Assembly: GCF_008831285.2 (NCBI RefSeq)
Contig: NC_045142.1
Coordinates: 8,224,713 to 8,288,712 of the forward strand
Direction of reading: 5' to 3'
Length of the DNA stretch: 64,000 bases
Source: Nymphaea colorata
Taxonomy: Eukaryota > Streptophyta > Magnoliopsida > Nymphaeales > Nymphaeaceae
Positions within the stretch are counted from its first letter, which is position 1, and each line of letters opens with the position of its first letter. The notes below the pieces were generated by a model, which was not told the DNA's origin, ran no database searches, and worked only from the letters and a program-made list of their open reading frames with translations. The position numbers were made by a program, and so were the translations under genes. This document shows positions 45,461-59,285 of this stretch, piece after piece.

Positions 45461-48400
45461 CTTTATCCGTCTCTTTTATTGTTGTAAGTACACTTTCCTT
45501 TCTTCCTCAACTAGCGTTCTTTAACCATGTGTCGGTTTTGCTGAGTTGCTTCCACTTCCCTTTTACAACTGCTTGTCTTTCATGCTAGAGACATGGTATA
45601 GAACAAGCAGGAAATATGATGGAATAAGCTAACGTCTGCATCATGCACGGTTGCCTTGTTCACAAGATTGACACCTGGTGCTTCGATAGGCAGAACTAGC
45701 GGTGATGGCACTCGGAGGCTCAAAAGCAAGTAGAGTGCAACATAAAGGACGGAGCTAGAAATTTCTGACCAAGAAACACCCTACTTTGTTTCACATGTCT
45801 GCATTTCACATGTCTGCAGGGCAAGAAGTTGGGTCCAATAAAGGCAAACTTGTCATGCGTTGGTGGCAGCTCAAAATCCTCGAAGATGAAGCGACTAGAA
45901 AAAGATGCCAACATAAGGCCAAGCAAATTAAGATAGACAAAGGCTAAAGGCTTGATTAATTCTGAAGTGGGTGGGCTACGTTAAAAAAATAAGAAGAAGA
46001 AGAAGAAAATAAATCGAAGACCAAGCAATTTGAAAGGAAAAACAAGGCACATTCCATCTCAAAGGCAGCCTTGTATGTACATGGCCATGGCCATGAAGGC
46101 CATCCGCATTGAGATACCATGAAGGATGTGCACCGGGTCCATAATGGCCTGCCCCCTGTACATTTCATTGTTAACCTTTTTAAATAAGAAATTAGTACTG
46201 CACATGAGCGATGATGAACACGATGATCTGCAGATACAACATGTCATCTGTGATGTGGACATTCATGATGGAACGATACATAGCCAAATGCCAAAACGTC
46301 GTCGCTTGAGTAAAAAGAAGTAGGGCGCACGAAAAGGACTAATTTATTTAAAGAAGGCTCGATATTGCCTAGGCCGCAGGCATTTACGTTAGGTTGAAGT
46401 AAGAAGGCGGTAGAGCTTCACGAGAGGACAACCACATGGCGATAGCAAAGCGATCTCTCTCCAATGGCAATGCCCCACCAATTTTCCGGATATCATATTT
46501 GAAACTAAATGAGGCAGCGCCCATGTGCTGTTTTTGCGTATGTGGTAGAAGGAAACCCTTGAAAACTTCCCTAACTCGAAGTTTCACTGTATGCGGCAGC
46601 CAAGAGAGGTTGGTATGGATTATGTTTGTTTTTTATATTATTGTTTTAGAATATTTGATTGTTTGTACGTATTAAGTGTCAGCGTTATTAGTGTTCGGAA
46701 ATTGATTACTAAGGAATGATTCTTCTTGTTGGACCCAAAGTTTTCCGTCCTCAATTTCTGTTGAATTCCGGTGACCTCCGGCCGGTCTAGCCTTGTTTCA
46801 CCGGTTAGGGACATCTTCTCCAAGCTAAGAGCCCATATAATAATCTCTCGTTACAATAGGAATTAAAGCGTGATCTTGAAACAGATTCATGAATCACTCA
46901 CTCACAAAATTTTCGTTTCAAGCAACTCTTTATTGCACAGGATGGTAGGCTCCTTGCGATCAGGTGGACGGCCTCATTCTGTGAGCGCATCACTGAGATA
47001 TAGATGATATTACCGGACGTTTCTGGAAACTGCTTTTAAAACAAGCATTGATGCTGCTTGGATCTGTCTATTTGATCAGGGAAAAATTAACGAAGCACTG
47101 TGGGTATTTCTTTCTATGGTAGAACACGTAATCTATCCTGAAAGCCTTTTACCATACCAACTTGACAATTAAGAGACTTTTCAGAAGCCATCTTTGCTTT
47201 TCCATCTCTTGGTCTAACCAGTGGATTCTTCTTTTTTCTGCAAACCTGATTTAGTCTGGTTTGATGGTTCACCATATTCAATTGTAGAGCGATCCAGGTT
47301 GCCGAATTTGAGGAAAAACTTTACAGATCAGCTGGGTGAGCTTGGAAGAGAAAAAGCTGTATCGATTCCGTGAATTACAAAATTGTCGTGATCTGCGCCT
47401 GTCATATATGATGGTCATTCGTTCTTGTTTGTTTGATTCATTGCTTAAAATGTGATACATGCTGCAATTATAAAAGCTCTTTTTACTTGCTTTGACTCCT
47501 ATCGAACCAATTGACATCTGATGACGCTTTTTCATTCTATCAGGAAATGTTGGGAGGTCGGCTCTCGCTCTTTCCCTTTACTACCTGAAAAGTGTAAAAC
47601 CAAAACAAGCCAATTAGCCAAATGATTTGTGGCCAAGACAGCATTAAGACAAACAGATAAGATTAAATGGAGAGAGCAACAAAGACCATGTCATTTTCTT
47701 TGGTGTTAATAAGTACAAATAAAGATGTCAACTAATCCTATTGAAATGGAATTTAATTGTCATCGCATGTGCTTTATCAGATATTCACATCTTTGGATTT
47801 GAATTCAAATAAAAATGTTGATAATGTACCCAAATTTAATTTCTATTTTTAAACTCAAAACTGAATCCAAATCCGGACAGCATTACAGTATCACGATATA
47901 CAATCTGTTGAGAACCATATGCGTTAAAATATGAAAGGGTTAAACATAGAATATTTATTTAATATTAGATCAGAATATGATTGGATATTTATTTAAACCC
48001 AAATCCAGTCCCATGTCATACCTGAATCCGATCTAATTTCACACTTGGGATGTTAAATTCTTCTTCAAACCCAACTTTTTTGAAGTAATTGGTCCAAATT
48101 CAATTTATTATCATATCTAACTACCAATTAGTCTTGCTAAGGTAACCTGTTTTCTTTTTAATTTTATTAACCAGTAGTATATCATCCTCAAGTCTCAAAA
48201 GAATTGAACACCAAAATATTTTAGCTCTCACATTTCCAATTTGATAACAATTGTCTTTTCAGGGTTCTATCGATATTATGAAACTTGAATACAATCAAAC
48301 AATAGGCTGGATTGGACAAGCGAAACGCAGAAAGGTAGGAATATGGTGGAATCAGTTTGTTTCTTGTTTTAAATTAACATTTGAAAACTAGATACTAACT

Positions 48401-48604
48401 ATCCTCCCCACATAAACAAACACGTGCAGACAAACAAGTGCAGTAAGAGGGAGGAGCACGTAAACAGAAACCTGAGAAACCTGAACACAGAATTGCAACA
48501 AAAGCAGCAACCACAACTGACCAAACCCAAAACGAGAACAAGGGAGAGAGAATACACACAGACACACACACCTAAAGAAGGAGGATAGTAAAAGATTACA
48601 AGGA

Positions 48605-48653
<49 letters not shown>

Positions 48654-48897
48654 AGAGCAGAGAGCAGACATTAACTCAAGTACTCAACATTACTAAAAAC
48701 CCCTAACCAGAGGTTAAGGGAATACAGCCATAGGAAAGTACCGAAGTGAGAGGGAGACTCCACAAAGAAATCACACAAAGAAACAGATACTTGAAGAGGA
48801 AGGATAGTAATGACAGGTGACGGACCATATGCTCTTATTCATCTACTTAATTCTTCCAAGCAGAAACGTCGGCCTAGTCAATACATCAGTGATCAGC
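45461..48897. other. Intergenic between the copia nest and the GST gene
   Basis: No intact gene recognised. At about 45750 'GGACGGAGCTAGAAATTTCTG' resembles an hAT-like terminus without partner. ORFs 46126-46323 (65 codons, ends in a basic KRRRLSKKK) and 46436-46675 are unassigned. A GA microsatellite lies at 48611-48652. 48660-48897 is probably GST 3' UTR and flank. Confidence 0.4.
47026..47172 (+). pseudogene. Possible single PPR-like repeat remnant
   Basis: The reading ICLFDQGKINEALWVFLSMV followed by EHVIYPESLLPYQL has the spacing of one pentatricopeptide repeat (GKxxEALxxFxxMxxxxxxP), then a stop at 47170. No neighbouring repeats were recognised, so this is a weak match. Confidence 0.2.
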
Positions 48898-50605
<1,708 letters not shown>

Positions 50606-50852
50606 CTAGAACCTTCTGTGACCAAATGGTAGCGTGTATGATGCGCCTGAATCCCGAAAATGGGAGCGCAGGAAGTTGGGACCCTTCTCAAAGGAAAAGA
50701 ACAGAACCAGCGGGTTGGACCACCTTTCATGGCGGCCGTTCATTTCGATTGGTTTGGGGAAGAACGGATCTAGTGCACCGCCATCGTGCCACGTTCTGGA
50801 AACGAGTTTCTAAAGTCGATTTTTTCTGGACGAATTTTGGTTCAACGAAGTA

Positions 50853-51122
50853 GGCGCCCAACCAAACAGTCTAACGTTTAAAAAAAAAGTGATCAAAAAG
50901 GACCTCAAACTCTTAAAATAATAAAACAAAATACCAAAATCCTCTTTTCTCTTAACAAATTTTAAAAGAAAAAGTTTATGGAAAAGATGAGCAGTTTTGG
51001 ATTTTAATTTATTATTTCAATATTTTTTGGAAAAGCTGTTATTCGAAAGTTTAAGAAAAAAGTTGAGGGCGTTTTTAATGAGCTTAAAATGTTAGCCGCC
51101 GTTTGGACCGTTTGTTGGGTGC
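50853..51122. mobile_element. MITE-like element in the GST upstream region
   Basis: The left end GGCGCCCAACCAAACAGTC and the right end, reversed GCACCCAACAAACGGTCC, form a terminal inverted repeat over about 270 bp; the interior is AT-rich and non-coding. The target duplication is unclear, so the superfamily is not assigned. It sits about 300-400 bp upstream of the GST transcription start. Confidence 0.6.
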
Positions 51123-51183
51123 TTACTTATAGTTTTTCTTTCCTCAAACTAAAATTTACTTTAACAAAGGGTTTCTTAATTTT

Positions 51184-51273
51184 AATATTTAAATTTAATT
51201 TTAATTTTTTTATATTTATTTAGGGGAAAATATTTAAATTTAATTTTAATTTTTTTATATTTATTTAGGAGAA
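51184..51273. repeat. Tandem duplication, 45-bp period
   Basis: Two almost identical AT-rich units beginning AATATTTAAATTTAATTTT at 51184 and 51229, each ending TATTTAGG. Confidence 0.9.
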
Positions 51274-52267
51274 ACGAGCTTTGACAAAAAACAAAGTCCA
51301 GCATGCTTCTAAAGTTAAGGAAGGCTTAAGTATAAGTGGACTTACCATGTATCGTTCAACGCTCCGTTCGCCACCATTTGTCGCGTTACCTTTGCCTCCT
51401 AAAAATTTTGACATTTTATAGCATGTCTAAACAATTTGAAGTGCTGTTTTATAAAAATTAAATTTAAATTATATTTCAAACCTTCTCTTTATTGTCATGG
51501 CTCAAGCTACACTAGTTACTTTAGCTCGTGTTTGAAAACTCGTATTGTTGTATATAACATGAAATCGTTTGTGCTTTTATGGACAATCAAAACTTAAATA
51601 TTAAACCAAAAAAAAACAAGAAATTAGTCTAACACCAACCAGCGGTAGAGTTAGAAATCTCTGGGTGTTAATACAATGAACAAAAAGTCCTTATAAATTA
51701 AAAGAAACATTATCTTAAAAATCAAATCAAATAGTCATGGCCAGTGGCCGAGTCAAAAAAAAATCTAAAGAAAGCACCCTTGATAGATTTTCATATCTGA
51801 ATGGGCACCCAACCAAATATTTAAACATATTAATTGAAAATACAGTTTTTCAAAGTTACTCAATCTGGTTCCGCCTCTCGTCAAGGACAAATATGTATAT
51901 TTGCCTCAAAAGCAAATAATCAAATAACTATGATCATTAAAAAATATACAATTACTCTTGTCAGTGAATCATATTTTAAAAAAATGAAGGATCATTTCAT
52001 CATTAATATTGTTAAATGCATCTTAAACTTTGTGGACCTGCTCATCTCCTATATTTTGTCAACGAAGTTCAATTTTAAAACTATTCATGTGTGGAAAGTG
52101 TGAGAGCATTCCTTGATGTTGCAACTGATAATGTTAGCGTCAATGCAGTAGAGGAAATGCTAGGCGTTTCTCAGTTGTACCATTATGTCTACAAGCTTCG
52201 CCAAAGTACTATAAGAAAGAAAATGTAGCATTAGCCATGGCAGCTAAAACTGTAGCCAACACTTTTA
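51274..52267. other. Intergenic, no recognised gene
   Basis: ORFs 51737-51919 and 51834-52103 are unassigned. A weak pair of hAT-like ends (AGCGGTAGAGTTAGAAA at about 51641 and GGTTCCGCCTCT at about 51868) may outline a degenerate MITE. Confidence 0.35.
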
Positions 52268-52270
52268 TTA

Positions 52271-54256
52271 GGGTGCGTTTGATGCACCGGGTGAAATGTG
52301 TTTTTTTTGGAAAAACGGTACGGGCAAGTAAAATTTCATCCGCCCGACGAAAATTGCATCAAACGGGGTGAAATTCACCCTGTTTAACGCATAACTAGAG
52401 CGGGTGGAATTCCACCCGCTCGACGCCCTCCCCCCGCGCTCGACACCCTCCCCCCCCCCCCCTCGACACTTTTCATTTCATCCCATCACCCGCGCCCGCA
52501 GCTCTTCCTCGCTCGAACAGGACCTGCAGCTCCTCCTCGCTCTGTCGCCTTCCCATTGTCGCACCAGAGGCCGCTCCAACCGTCGCCGCTTCTCTGCTGG
52601 TGATCTTTCCCCCCTTCTCTCTTGCTCTCTGGTGCCCTCTTCTTCTCCCAAATTAGTGCCCTAATCACAGCCTTCTCAGAAATCGTCGTCTCCCTCGCAG
52701 GTTATATGGCATCTCCCTTTCTCTCTTACTCTCTGATGCCCTTCTTTTCTCCCTTTCTCTATTGCCCTAATATATTTTGATATGGCATCTTACCGGCAGG
52801 GAAGACAAGGCATAGAAGGCTGCATTCTCTGATCGCCGGTCGCTGTTGCTATTGCCCTCGTTTTGTCAACTTCTGGTATATCTCAAATCCCCTTTGTTGC
52901 GATTTTAGCCTCTGTATAGTGAAGACAGTGAACTCCTCCATGATCTGTTGCTATTGCCCTCGTTTTGTTCCAATATCATCATGCATTGGTTTATCCTTTG
53001 GGTGTTCAAACTTTCCTCCCTAATATGGAGCCTACGCCTATAGAAACAATGTGAAAGCCCACCTGGAGGTGGTGTGAAATCAGGCCATTTTGTATTCCCA
53101 GGTTTTTGCATACATATAACTAAACGTGTTCCTGTTTTCCTTTTCAGGATCTGTCTAGCGAATATGTATGTGATTTTTGGACATAGTTTTGCATGTGTTT
53201 GGTTGGTTTCTGTGTTGAGCATAGTCACTTGTAACTGGATTTAGCATTTAGCCATTTTCTTGTAACTGGATTTATGGCTTCAGCTGTATTTTCTGCAGGC
53301 GTCTAAGGTCTTTGAATAATAATACTCTGCTGGGATCTATATCTGCTGTAACTAAGTCATTTACACAAGGGAATGCTGACATTTTTAAAGAATCTGAAAT
53401 ATTTTAAGTAGTTTTATAATTAGTTTCATTGGAAAGCAGATGTTTTATATTGTTTCTTCATCTACAAATTGGTACACTTTGGCTGCCACTAAACTGAAAC
53501 ATCAGAGTTCTTTTCTATCTATGTTTTATATTGTTTATTCATCTACAAATTTGTACACTTTTGCTTTGGGATGTAGCCTGGCTGCGGCCTTCAAGAATAT
53601 CACATGAATGAATATCTGCACAACAAATACGGTGTGCAATTATGTAGGCCATTGGACATTGTCGATATCAACGCAACGGAAGAGAAAGAAGTGACGAAGA
53701 CAAATGGAAGGATCAACATTCCACTTTTCATGATTGTTTGTTTTGCTACTACTTGTTTTCTTTGTTGGATCTGTACTCGTTAAACTTATGTACTGGATGG
53801 GACACATATGTTATTTGGTGAATGTTTTAAACTTTGTTGGATCTGTACTCGTTAAACTTTTATACAGGTTGTAGTCGTTAAACTTATGTACTGGATGAGA
53901 CAACAAGTTGTGGTGAATGTTTTTAAACTCTCATACAGGTTGCAGTGTTGGATGAATATCAGTTAATCATTGTCAAGTTGACTACTTGTTTATAGGCTGG
54001 ATTTCCATTACATTGATGGCGTCTATTTATGAATTTTTCCAATATTCTTGAAGGCTGCAATGTTGTCATATAATTTATTTCATTTCTGAAAAAAGTCTCC
54101 TAAATTATCTATCATGTGCATCAAACATGGTTAAATTTACCAGGTTAAATTCTTTATTGTGTATCAAACAGGGTTAAAATTAACAGGGTAAATTCTTCCA
54201 CTACATCAAACATGACCTCAAATCGAAAGAGGGTTAAATTCCATTCAAACGCACCC
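52271..54256. mobile_element. PIF/Harbinger-like element, about 2 kb, TTA duplication
   Basis: Ends GGGTGCGTTTGATGCACC and, reversed, GGGTGCGTTTGAATGG; flanked by TTA at 52268-52270 and 54257-54259. A 3-bp TTA/TAA duplication with such ends fits PIF/Harbinger. Subterminal repeats (CATCAAAC, GGGTTAAAT) are numerous near both ends. No DDE transposase or Myb-like ORF2 was recognised. Inside, 52400-52680 is C-rich and exon-like and 53575-53780 has a 60-plus-codon open frame (LQEYHMNEYLHNKYGVQ...), so it may be a non-autonomous element carrying captured host sequence. Two pairs of internal tandem duplications occur (near 53440/53522 and 53762/53834). Confidence 0.72.
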
Positions 54257-54259
54257 TTA

Positions 54260-54472
54260 AAGAAGAAAAGACCAAGTGAAATACTTCTACTGTTTAGCAA
54301 TTTTTCCTGCTAAAGTTGTCGCTTCCATCCTTTTCCGTTTGCCTTCTTCGTGAAAGCCAAGAGACGTCAACTTTTTCACCCTCATCACAGGTGCGCTGCT
54401 TATGCGGCTACTGACTCCCTCTCTCAGACTGCCTCAAGTACAGCCCATCCATCTTTACCCTTTCTTCCTTTA
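54260..54472. other. Short spacer, no gene
   Basis: Nothing recognised apart from the start of an 82-codon ORF (54350-54598) without family. Confidence 0.4.
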
Positions 54473-54626
54473 GGCCAGTTTGATGAACGTGAAGAAAAAT
54501 CCACAGTAAAATTACCATTGTACGGCAGAAAGATTTTATCAAGTTGGAATTTTTTTGGATGGGAATTTTTTTCCATTTCAAAGAAAAATGCATGGTAAAA
54601 TTTTTTCTTGTGCATCAAACGGGGTA
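54473..54626. mobile_element. Tourist-like MITE related to the 52271 element
   Basis: Left GGCCAGTTTGATGAACG and right, reversed, TACCCCGTTTGATGCAC; flanked by TTA at 54470-54472 and 54627-54629. The GTTTGATGCAC core is shared with the larger Harbinger-like element just upstream. 154 bp, non-coding. Confidence 0.5.
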
Positions 54627-54815
54627 TTACAGTCGGCAGCCATGGTTCCCGACCTCATCTCTTTCTATTTCTACTTTCAAATGATTATTGCACAATATTG
54701 AAAGGCAGAGGAGGAGGAGGAATAAGCAGAGCAGCTAGGAAGCAATGGCGATGGCTTAACAGGCAGTGGATTAGGTGAAGACATGCCCCGACATTTGGTA
54801 GTAGAGCGATATAGG

Positions 54816-55100
54816 TAAGTTTGGGCATCGGGGCCGGCCCAGCCCGATAGGAGTCGTGCTTGGGCTGGCTGGACACCTGAAACCGGGGTTCGGGCTGGAC
54901 TTGACACTTGAAACTCGAACTCACTCAGGTTAGACCAATTAAATTAAAAATATATATATTTTTAATATAAAATAATATATAAATACAATTAATCATAATA
55001 AAATATTATAGTTCTATATTATAAATCAATAAAATATATATTAAAAAATCTTATCAAACAGAATTGGGCTTAGTCAGGCCCGCCCAAACGGGCACAAAAA
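54816..55100. repeat. GC-rich-ended 'GGGCC' repeat, copy C
   Basis: Left end TTTGGGCATCGGGGCCGGCC, then GC-rich words, an AT core (54940-55050) with AATTAATCATAATAAAATAT, and a right GC-rich part (AGGCCCGCCCAAACGGGC). Shares terminus and core with 58993-59285. Confidence 0.65.
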
Positions 55101-55511
55101 ATTGTGGAAGGAAGAAAAGTATTTGATAGAGAGAGAGATAAATACAAATCAACGCTCGTTAATAATAAGAGGATAGTCTTTTTCATAAGAGGATAGTGTT
55201 TTTCAGAATCAAACGTTGGACGTGGCTAATACAGGCCAGACTAGTCGCAACGTTCATATAAAAAAAAAAAAAAAAAAAAAGGAGTTTCTGTTCTGTCAAC
55301 GCCCTAAGGGGGCATTCCTTTGAATGTTTGGATGACAAAAAAAAAACTGAGTTTTGGATGAAAAACCTAGGGAATCCAGGTTTTCACCGCCATATTCATA
55401 TCATCCAAACACCACCAAACTAGGTTTTGAGGGTCATCCAAATAGCTATTAATTTTTTTATCCAATTTTTAAAAATTGCAGGGGTTGCAATTTAAGAGAG
55501 AGAAAAGTGTG

Positions 55512-55550
<39 letters not shown>

Positions 55551-56323
55551 GTATTTCAACAATATTACTAGGACCCAAATATGAGAGAATATGCCCAGAG
55601 TCTTGTTGGGAAGGATAAGTCACCCAGCCTAAAGATAAGGAAAGGGACCTGTCACTTGGCTCACTTCAGCCTGACTTCTGCCTACCAGAAATATCTCTTG
55701 CGCATCCCTTTCTAATTATTGCTCTTTTTTTCATGTGTTTCAATATGTGATCGAATAACTCTTTGAGACGAGTCATAGTATTAGTTTTCAATTAGTCGAT
55801 ATAGTCCCTCACCCACAGCTCGTGGTGATTAATATCCTGTTTGCATAGGAGAAGGGGGAGGAAAAGAAAGGAAAGTGATTCAAGTAAGATGTTTGGATGG
55901 AGGGAAGGTGAGGAAGGAAATGAAGGGATGACAAAACACGCTGTTTTGATGGGAAGAAATGGAAGACAAAGGAAAGGAAGGATAGATCATTTGGAATCCC
56001 TCCAAAAGTGGAGAGATTTGGACAGAAAATAGAGAGCACTCAACCAAATCTCACGTTTGCGCTCGTCTCAATCAACCATGCAAGAGAAATTTTATCCCAC
56101 CTATGCATCACCGACTTTGGGCTTCTACTCCACAGCAGTGCAGAGCAAGTTCACCTTCGTAGCAATGTCCTGCATTCTCCTCCATTGAAACGTAAGTATG
56201 GTGTTTTTTTCTCTGTTTCTCTCTCTCTCTTTCTCATGGTCGAACGGTCATCCAGTGACTGTTTGAACAGAGATTTGGGCTTTGGGTGCATGGGCGCAAG
56301 CCCACTGTGCAGGAGAGGCCGTG
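55101..56323. other. Intergenic with MITE-like ends and poly(A)
   Basis: An A20 run at 55260-55280. 55305-55450 has GGCATTCCTTTGAATGTTTGGATGA and CATCCAAACACC words typical of small MITEs, without a defined duplication. (TA)n at 55519-55542. GA-rich sequence (55848-55990) is matched in reverse by CT-rich sequence at 56690-56730, possibly long imperfect inverted ends of one element. No gene. Confidence 0.4.
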
Positions 56324-56331
56324 GGTATCCT

Positions 56332-56491
56332 CAGGGGCGGAGGGAGGGGGGGCCGCCTGGGTGAGCTCAGAAAAAAAAAATTTATATGTAAAAAATCAAA
56401 TTTTTTTAGTTTGGCCCGACCCGTCGCTCCTCTTGGCCCGACCCACGGATGGTTCGGCCCGTCCCTAAAAAAAATCCTGGCTCCACCCCTG
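56332..56491. mobile_element. hAT-superfamily MITE with perfect 8-bp duplication
   Basis: 160 bp, CAGGGGCGGAG at the left and CTCCACCCCTG at the right, inverted repeats, flanked by identical GGTATCCT at 56324-56331 and 56492-56499. Interior non-coding with GGCCCGACCC words. Same termini as the element at 29888, so the two form a family. Confidence 0.92.
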
Positions 56492-56499
56492 GGTATCCT

Positions 56500-56968
56500 A
56501 CCTCTCTTTCCCTGTCGGTGGGTAACCTTTCGATGGGCTGAATATGACATTGGATATTACTTGATTCTATTATTGAAATCGACTAATGCAAATTAAAGTC
56601 GAAATTCCTTTACACAGTTAAACAAACATGATTACTTGTATTTTCTTTTCTTTTCTTTCATTTTCTTCTTATCCAAACAGACTTTCTTAATAACTCATTT
56701 CCTTTCATTTTTTCCCCCTCCCTTTCTTTGCTTTTTTTTTCTTTTTTTTTTTTTCCAATCCAAGGCATGGGTAGCACACACAAAGTTTGGTGCCCATATT
56801 GTGCAATTTATGGTACAATATTTTTTGGAAAAAGAAAATGAGTTTCAATTAACTTTTAAAAAGGACAAGTCCAAACAGTCATATTCATTTTATGATTAGA
56901 ATCGTGGCATAGGCACATTGTGATTGGCGCGGGCAGTTCTTAAAAGTTCTTTATTTTTAAATGGAAAT

Positions 56969-57026
<58 letters not shown>

Positions 57027-58992
57027 AGTGCCCCACCAGATTTAAGTATTTTTAAATAAGTGCACCTCCAGCAAATTTTTTTGGCTCCACTATTAGGCAG
57101 TGGAACAATTATTGTCAATGCATGAGCCTTCAGCCTTCAAATGAAAACAAAGCTTCAACTGCTCTCTTGTACCCTCAAAAGAGTCAAAACTAAGGAGGTA
57201 CATGCTACGCAATGAAAAAATTAAATGAACAGCCTAGAAATTAACTTATTCCTTACACATGATGGCAGAGATGATAATTTCCATTAAATGATTCTTTCGG
57301 ATTTGTTGTTTATTTTCTCCTGTCTAAAGTTTTGATGCCTCCTTTTTGTGGCATAACATGAGCTACTTATAATCAGTGGCTTGGTGGTTTACTTGTATTG
57401 CTGATGCTTTGCAATTTGCATAGCACATATCCCATTTCTGCTAATAAAAGGTAGGGAGTCTATCTCCCACCAAACTCCTTTATGATAACTTATTCCTTAC
57501 ACATAATAAAGAAAGATTAGACAAGCATTATAGATAAGGAGATATATATATATATATATATATTTTAATTCAAAAATTGCATGCTGCGTTATTTAAGAAA
57601 ACTCATTTTTAGTCCTCTTGAATTGACAATATAAACCATTGCAGTACCAATACCAACATTCCTTGATATCTCCATCCAACTTACTTACTTGTTTGGTTTA
57701 TTCATAGTATTAGTATTAGGGTGGGCACAACAAGGATGCAGAAGGGCCTGTTTGGCAAAGAGAATAATATATAACTTAATCATAAATATACTTAAAAAAT
57801 TAAGCAGATTTATGAAACACCTTAAATAAGTGTTTTATGAATCTACCCTTATTTTTAGAGCATGTTCATGGAACAGTTACAAGTAGTTACAAGCTGTTCT
57901 CATTGTTAAATGGCCTTGAAGCAGTCTAGTTTCTTAGACTCTAAAAAAAAAGGGTTTTGGATTAACATTTGATGCGGCTGATTAGTGCATTTGTTTTCGC
58001 TTTTTGTGAGAGGGGCACTTCTATTATTTTTTTAAATAAGATATTTCTGTCATTGTGTGAAAAAAATATTTTTCATTCTTTTTTTCTCTTTGCTCTTAAT
58101 GGAGCAAACCTTCCTTTTTTAAAGAAGGAGACCAATTTCTATGACTTAAAATTGTAGCAGTACCACTTCTTGCTCAAGAAAAACCAGTTAAGTCTAGCGC
58201 GTTCTTTACAAGTTAGTTGCACAACTAGCCAAATCCATGTCCTTTTGTGCTTAATGATGATGGAAACGTCGACACAAAGAAAGTGTTCGGGTGTTTGAAT
58301 CAGCTAAACCCTTATGTACTTTTATGTTCAATGATGATTTCAAGACCATGAGTTGTGTTTGTTTCATAGTGGATCTCAGATCCCTTAAAACATTAAATCC
58401 ATGAATTTAAGGTCGCTCCTCCCCCATCTAACCTTCAATCCATGGTTTTTAACATATAGCATGGATTTGAAATTCATGTTATTTGATTCTCAATTTGTTT
58501 AAACTGAAGATCTCCTAGAACACACCTTTTCATGCAGCCTGGGATGTTAGATCCGAGGCTATCAAATGAACTCTGAAATTTTTTATTGTTTGAATAATTT
58601 TTTTCATAACAAACTTAGGACAGCCAAAATATTGTTTCTCATAGAGTTGCGACCCCCAACAAACTTTCTTCATTTGTTGTATGTTAGTTAGCTGTTAGAA
58701 ATGGTATATATTAAGTACTAACTCCTGCCAGTGTAATAGGACTTCACCAACCAAGATCTAGAAAGGTTGGTAGTGAGGAATGATTAGTGGACAACTATAT
58801 TGGAAAAGACTCGCAAGACTATTGAGTAAAGTGTCGATTTCTTTCAGTTCAATCATATTTTAGTTGGCAAGGTTCTGATGCAACTTGCGGGGGAAAGGGC
58901 CCCCAAACCTTTTTATTGCCAAAAAATAGAGATCACAAGTACAAGAAATGGATATTGTAGTTGGCAAGGTTATTGGAATTTGGCTTTACCGT
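56500..58992. other. Intergenic with microsatellites
   Basis: (TA)n at 56969-57022 and 57542-57562; CT/T-rich sequence at 56640-56760. Small unassigned ORFs. No gene recognised. Confidence 0.4.
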
Positions 58993-59285
58993 CTAAGCCT
59001 GGGCATCGGGCCGCCCCGACATCCAAAACCCGGGCCTGGCCCGACTTGGAAAACCCGAGCTCGAGCCCGGCCCGATTAAATTTAAAAATATAGTTTTAAA
59101 TAAAAAAATTTATATAAATATAATTAATCATAATAAAATATTATAAATATATATAAATAATAAAAAATTTTAAAAACCTCATTATCGGGCCGACCCAGGC
59201 TTATCAGGCTGACCCGGGCCAGCCCGATAAATTAGCAGGCCAGCTCGGGTCTTTTTTTTTTGGGCCCGAGTCTAGCCGGGTATAG
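58993..59285. repeat. GC-rich-ended 'GGGCC' repeat, copy D
   Basis: Begins TAAGCCTGGGCATCGGGCCG, contains CCCGGGCCTGGCCCGACTTGG, an AT core (59080-59180) with AATTAATCATAATAAAATAT, and a GC-rich right part ending near TCTAGCCGGGTATAGG. The core is nearly identical to copy C. Confidence 0.7.

Noticed and set aside
47026-47172. A larger PPR gene
   Set aside because: Only one repeat-like unit is visible and it ends in a stop; kept only as a low-confidence remnant.
48603-48660. Serine/leucine-rich minus ORF (48399-48671)
   Set aside because: Produced by the GA microsatellite.
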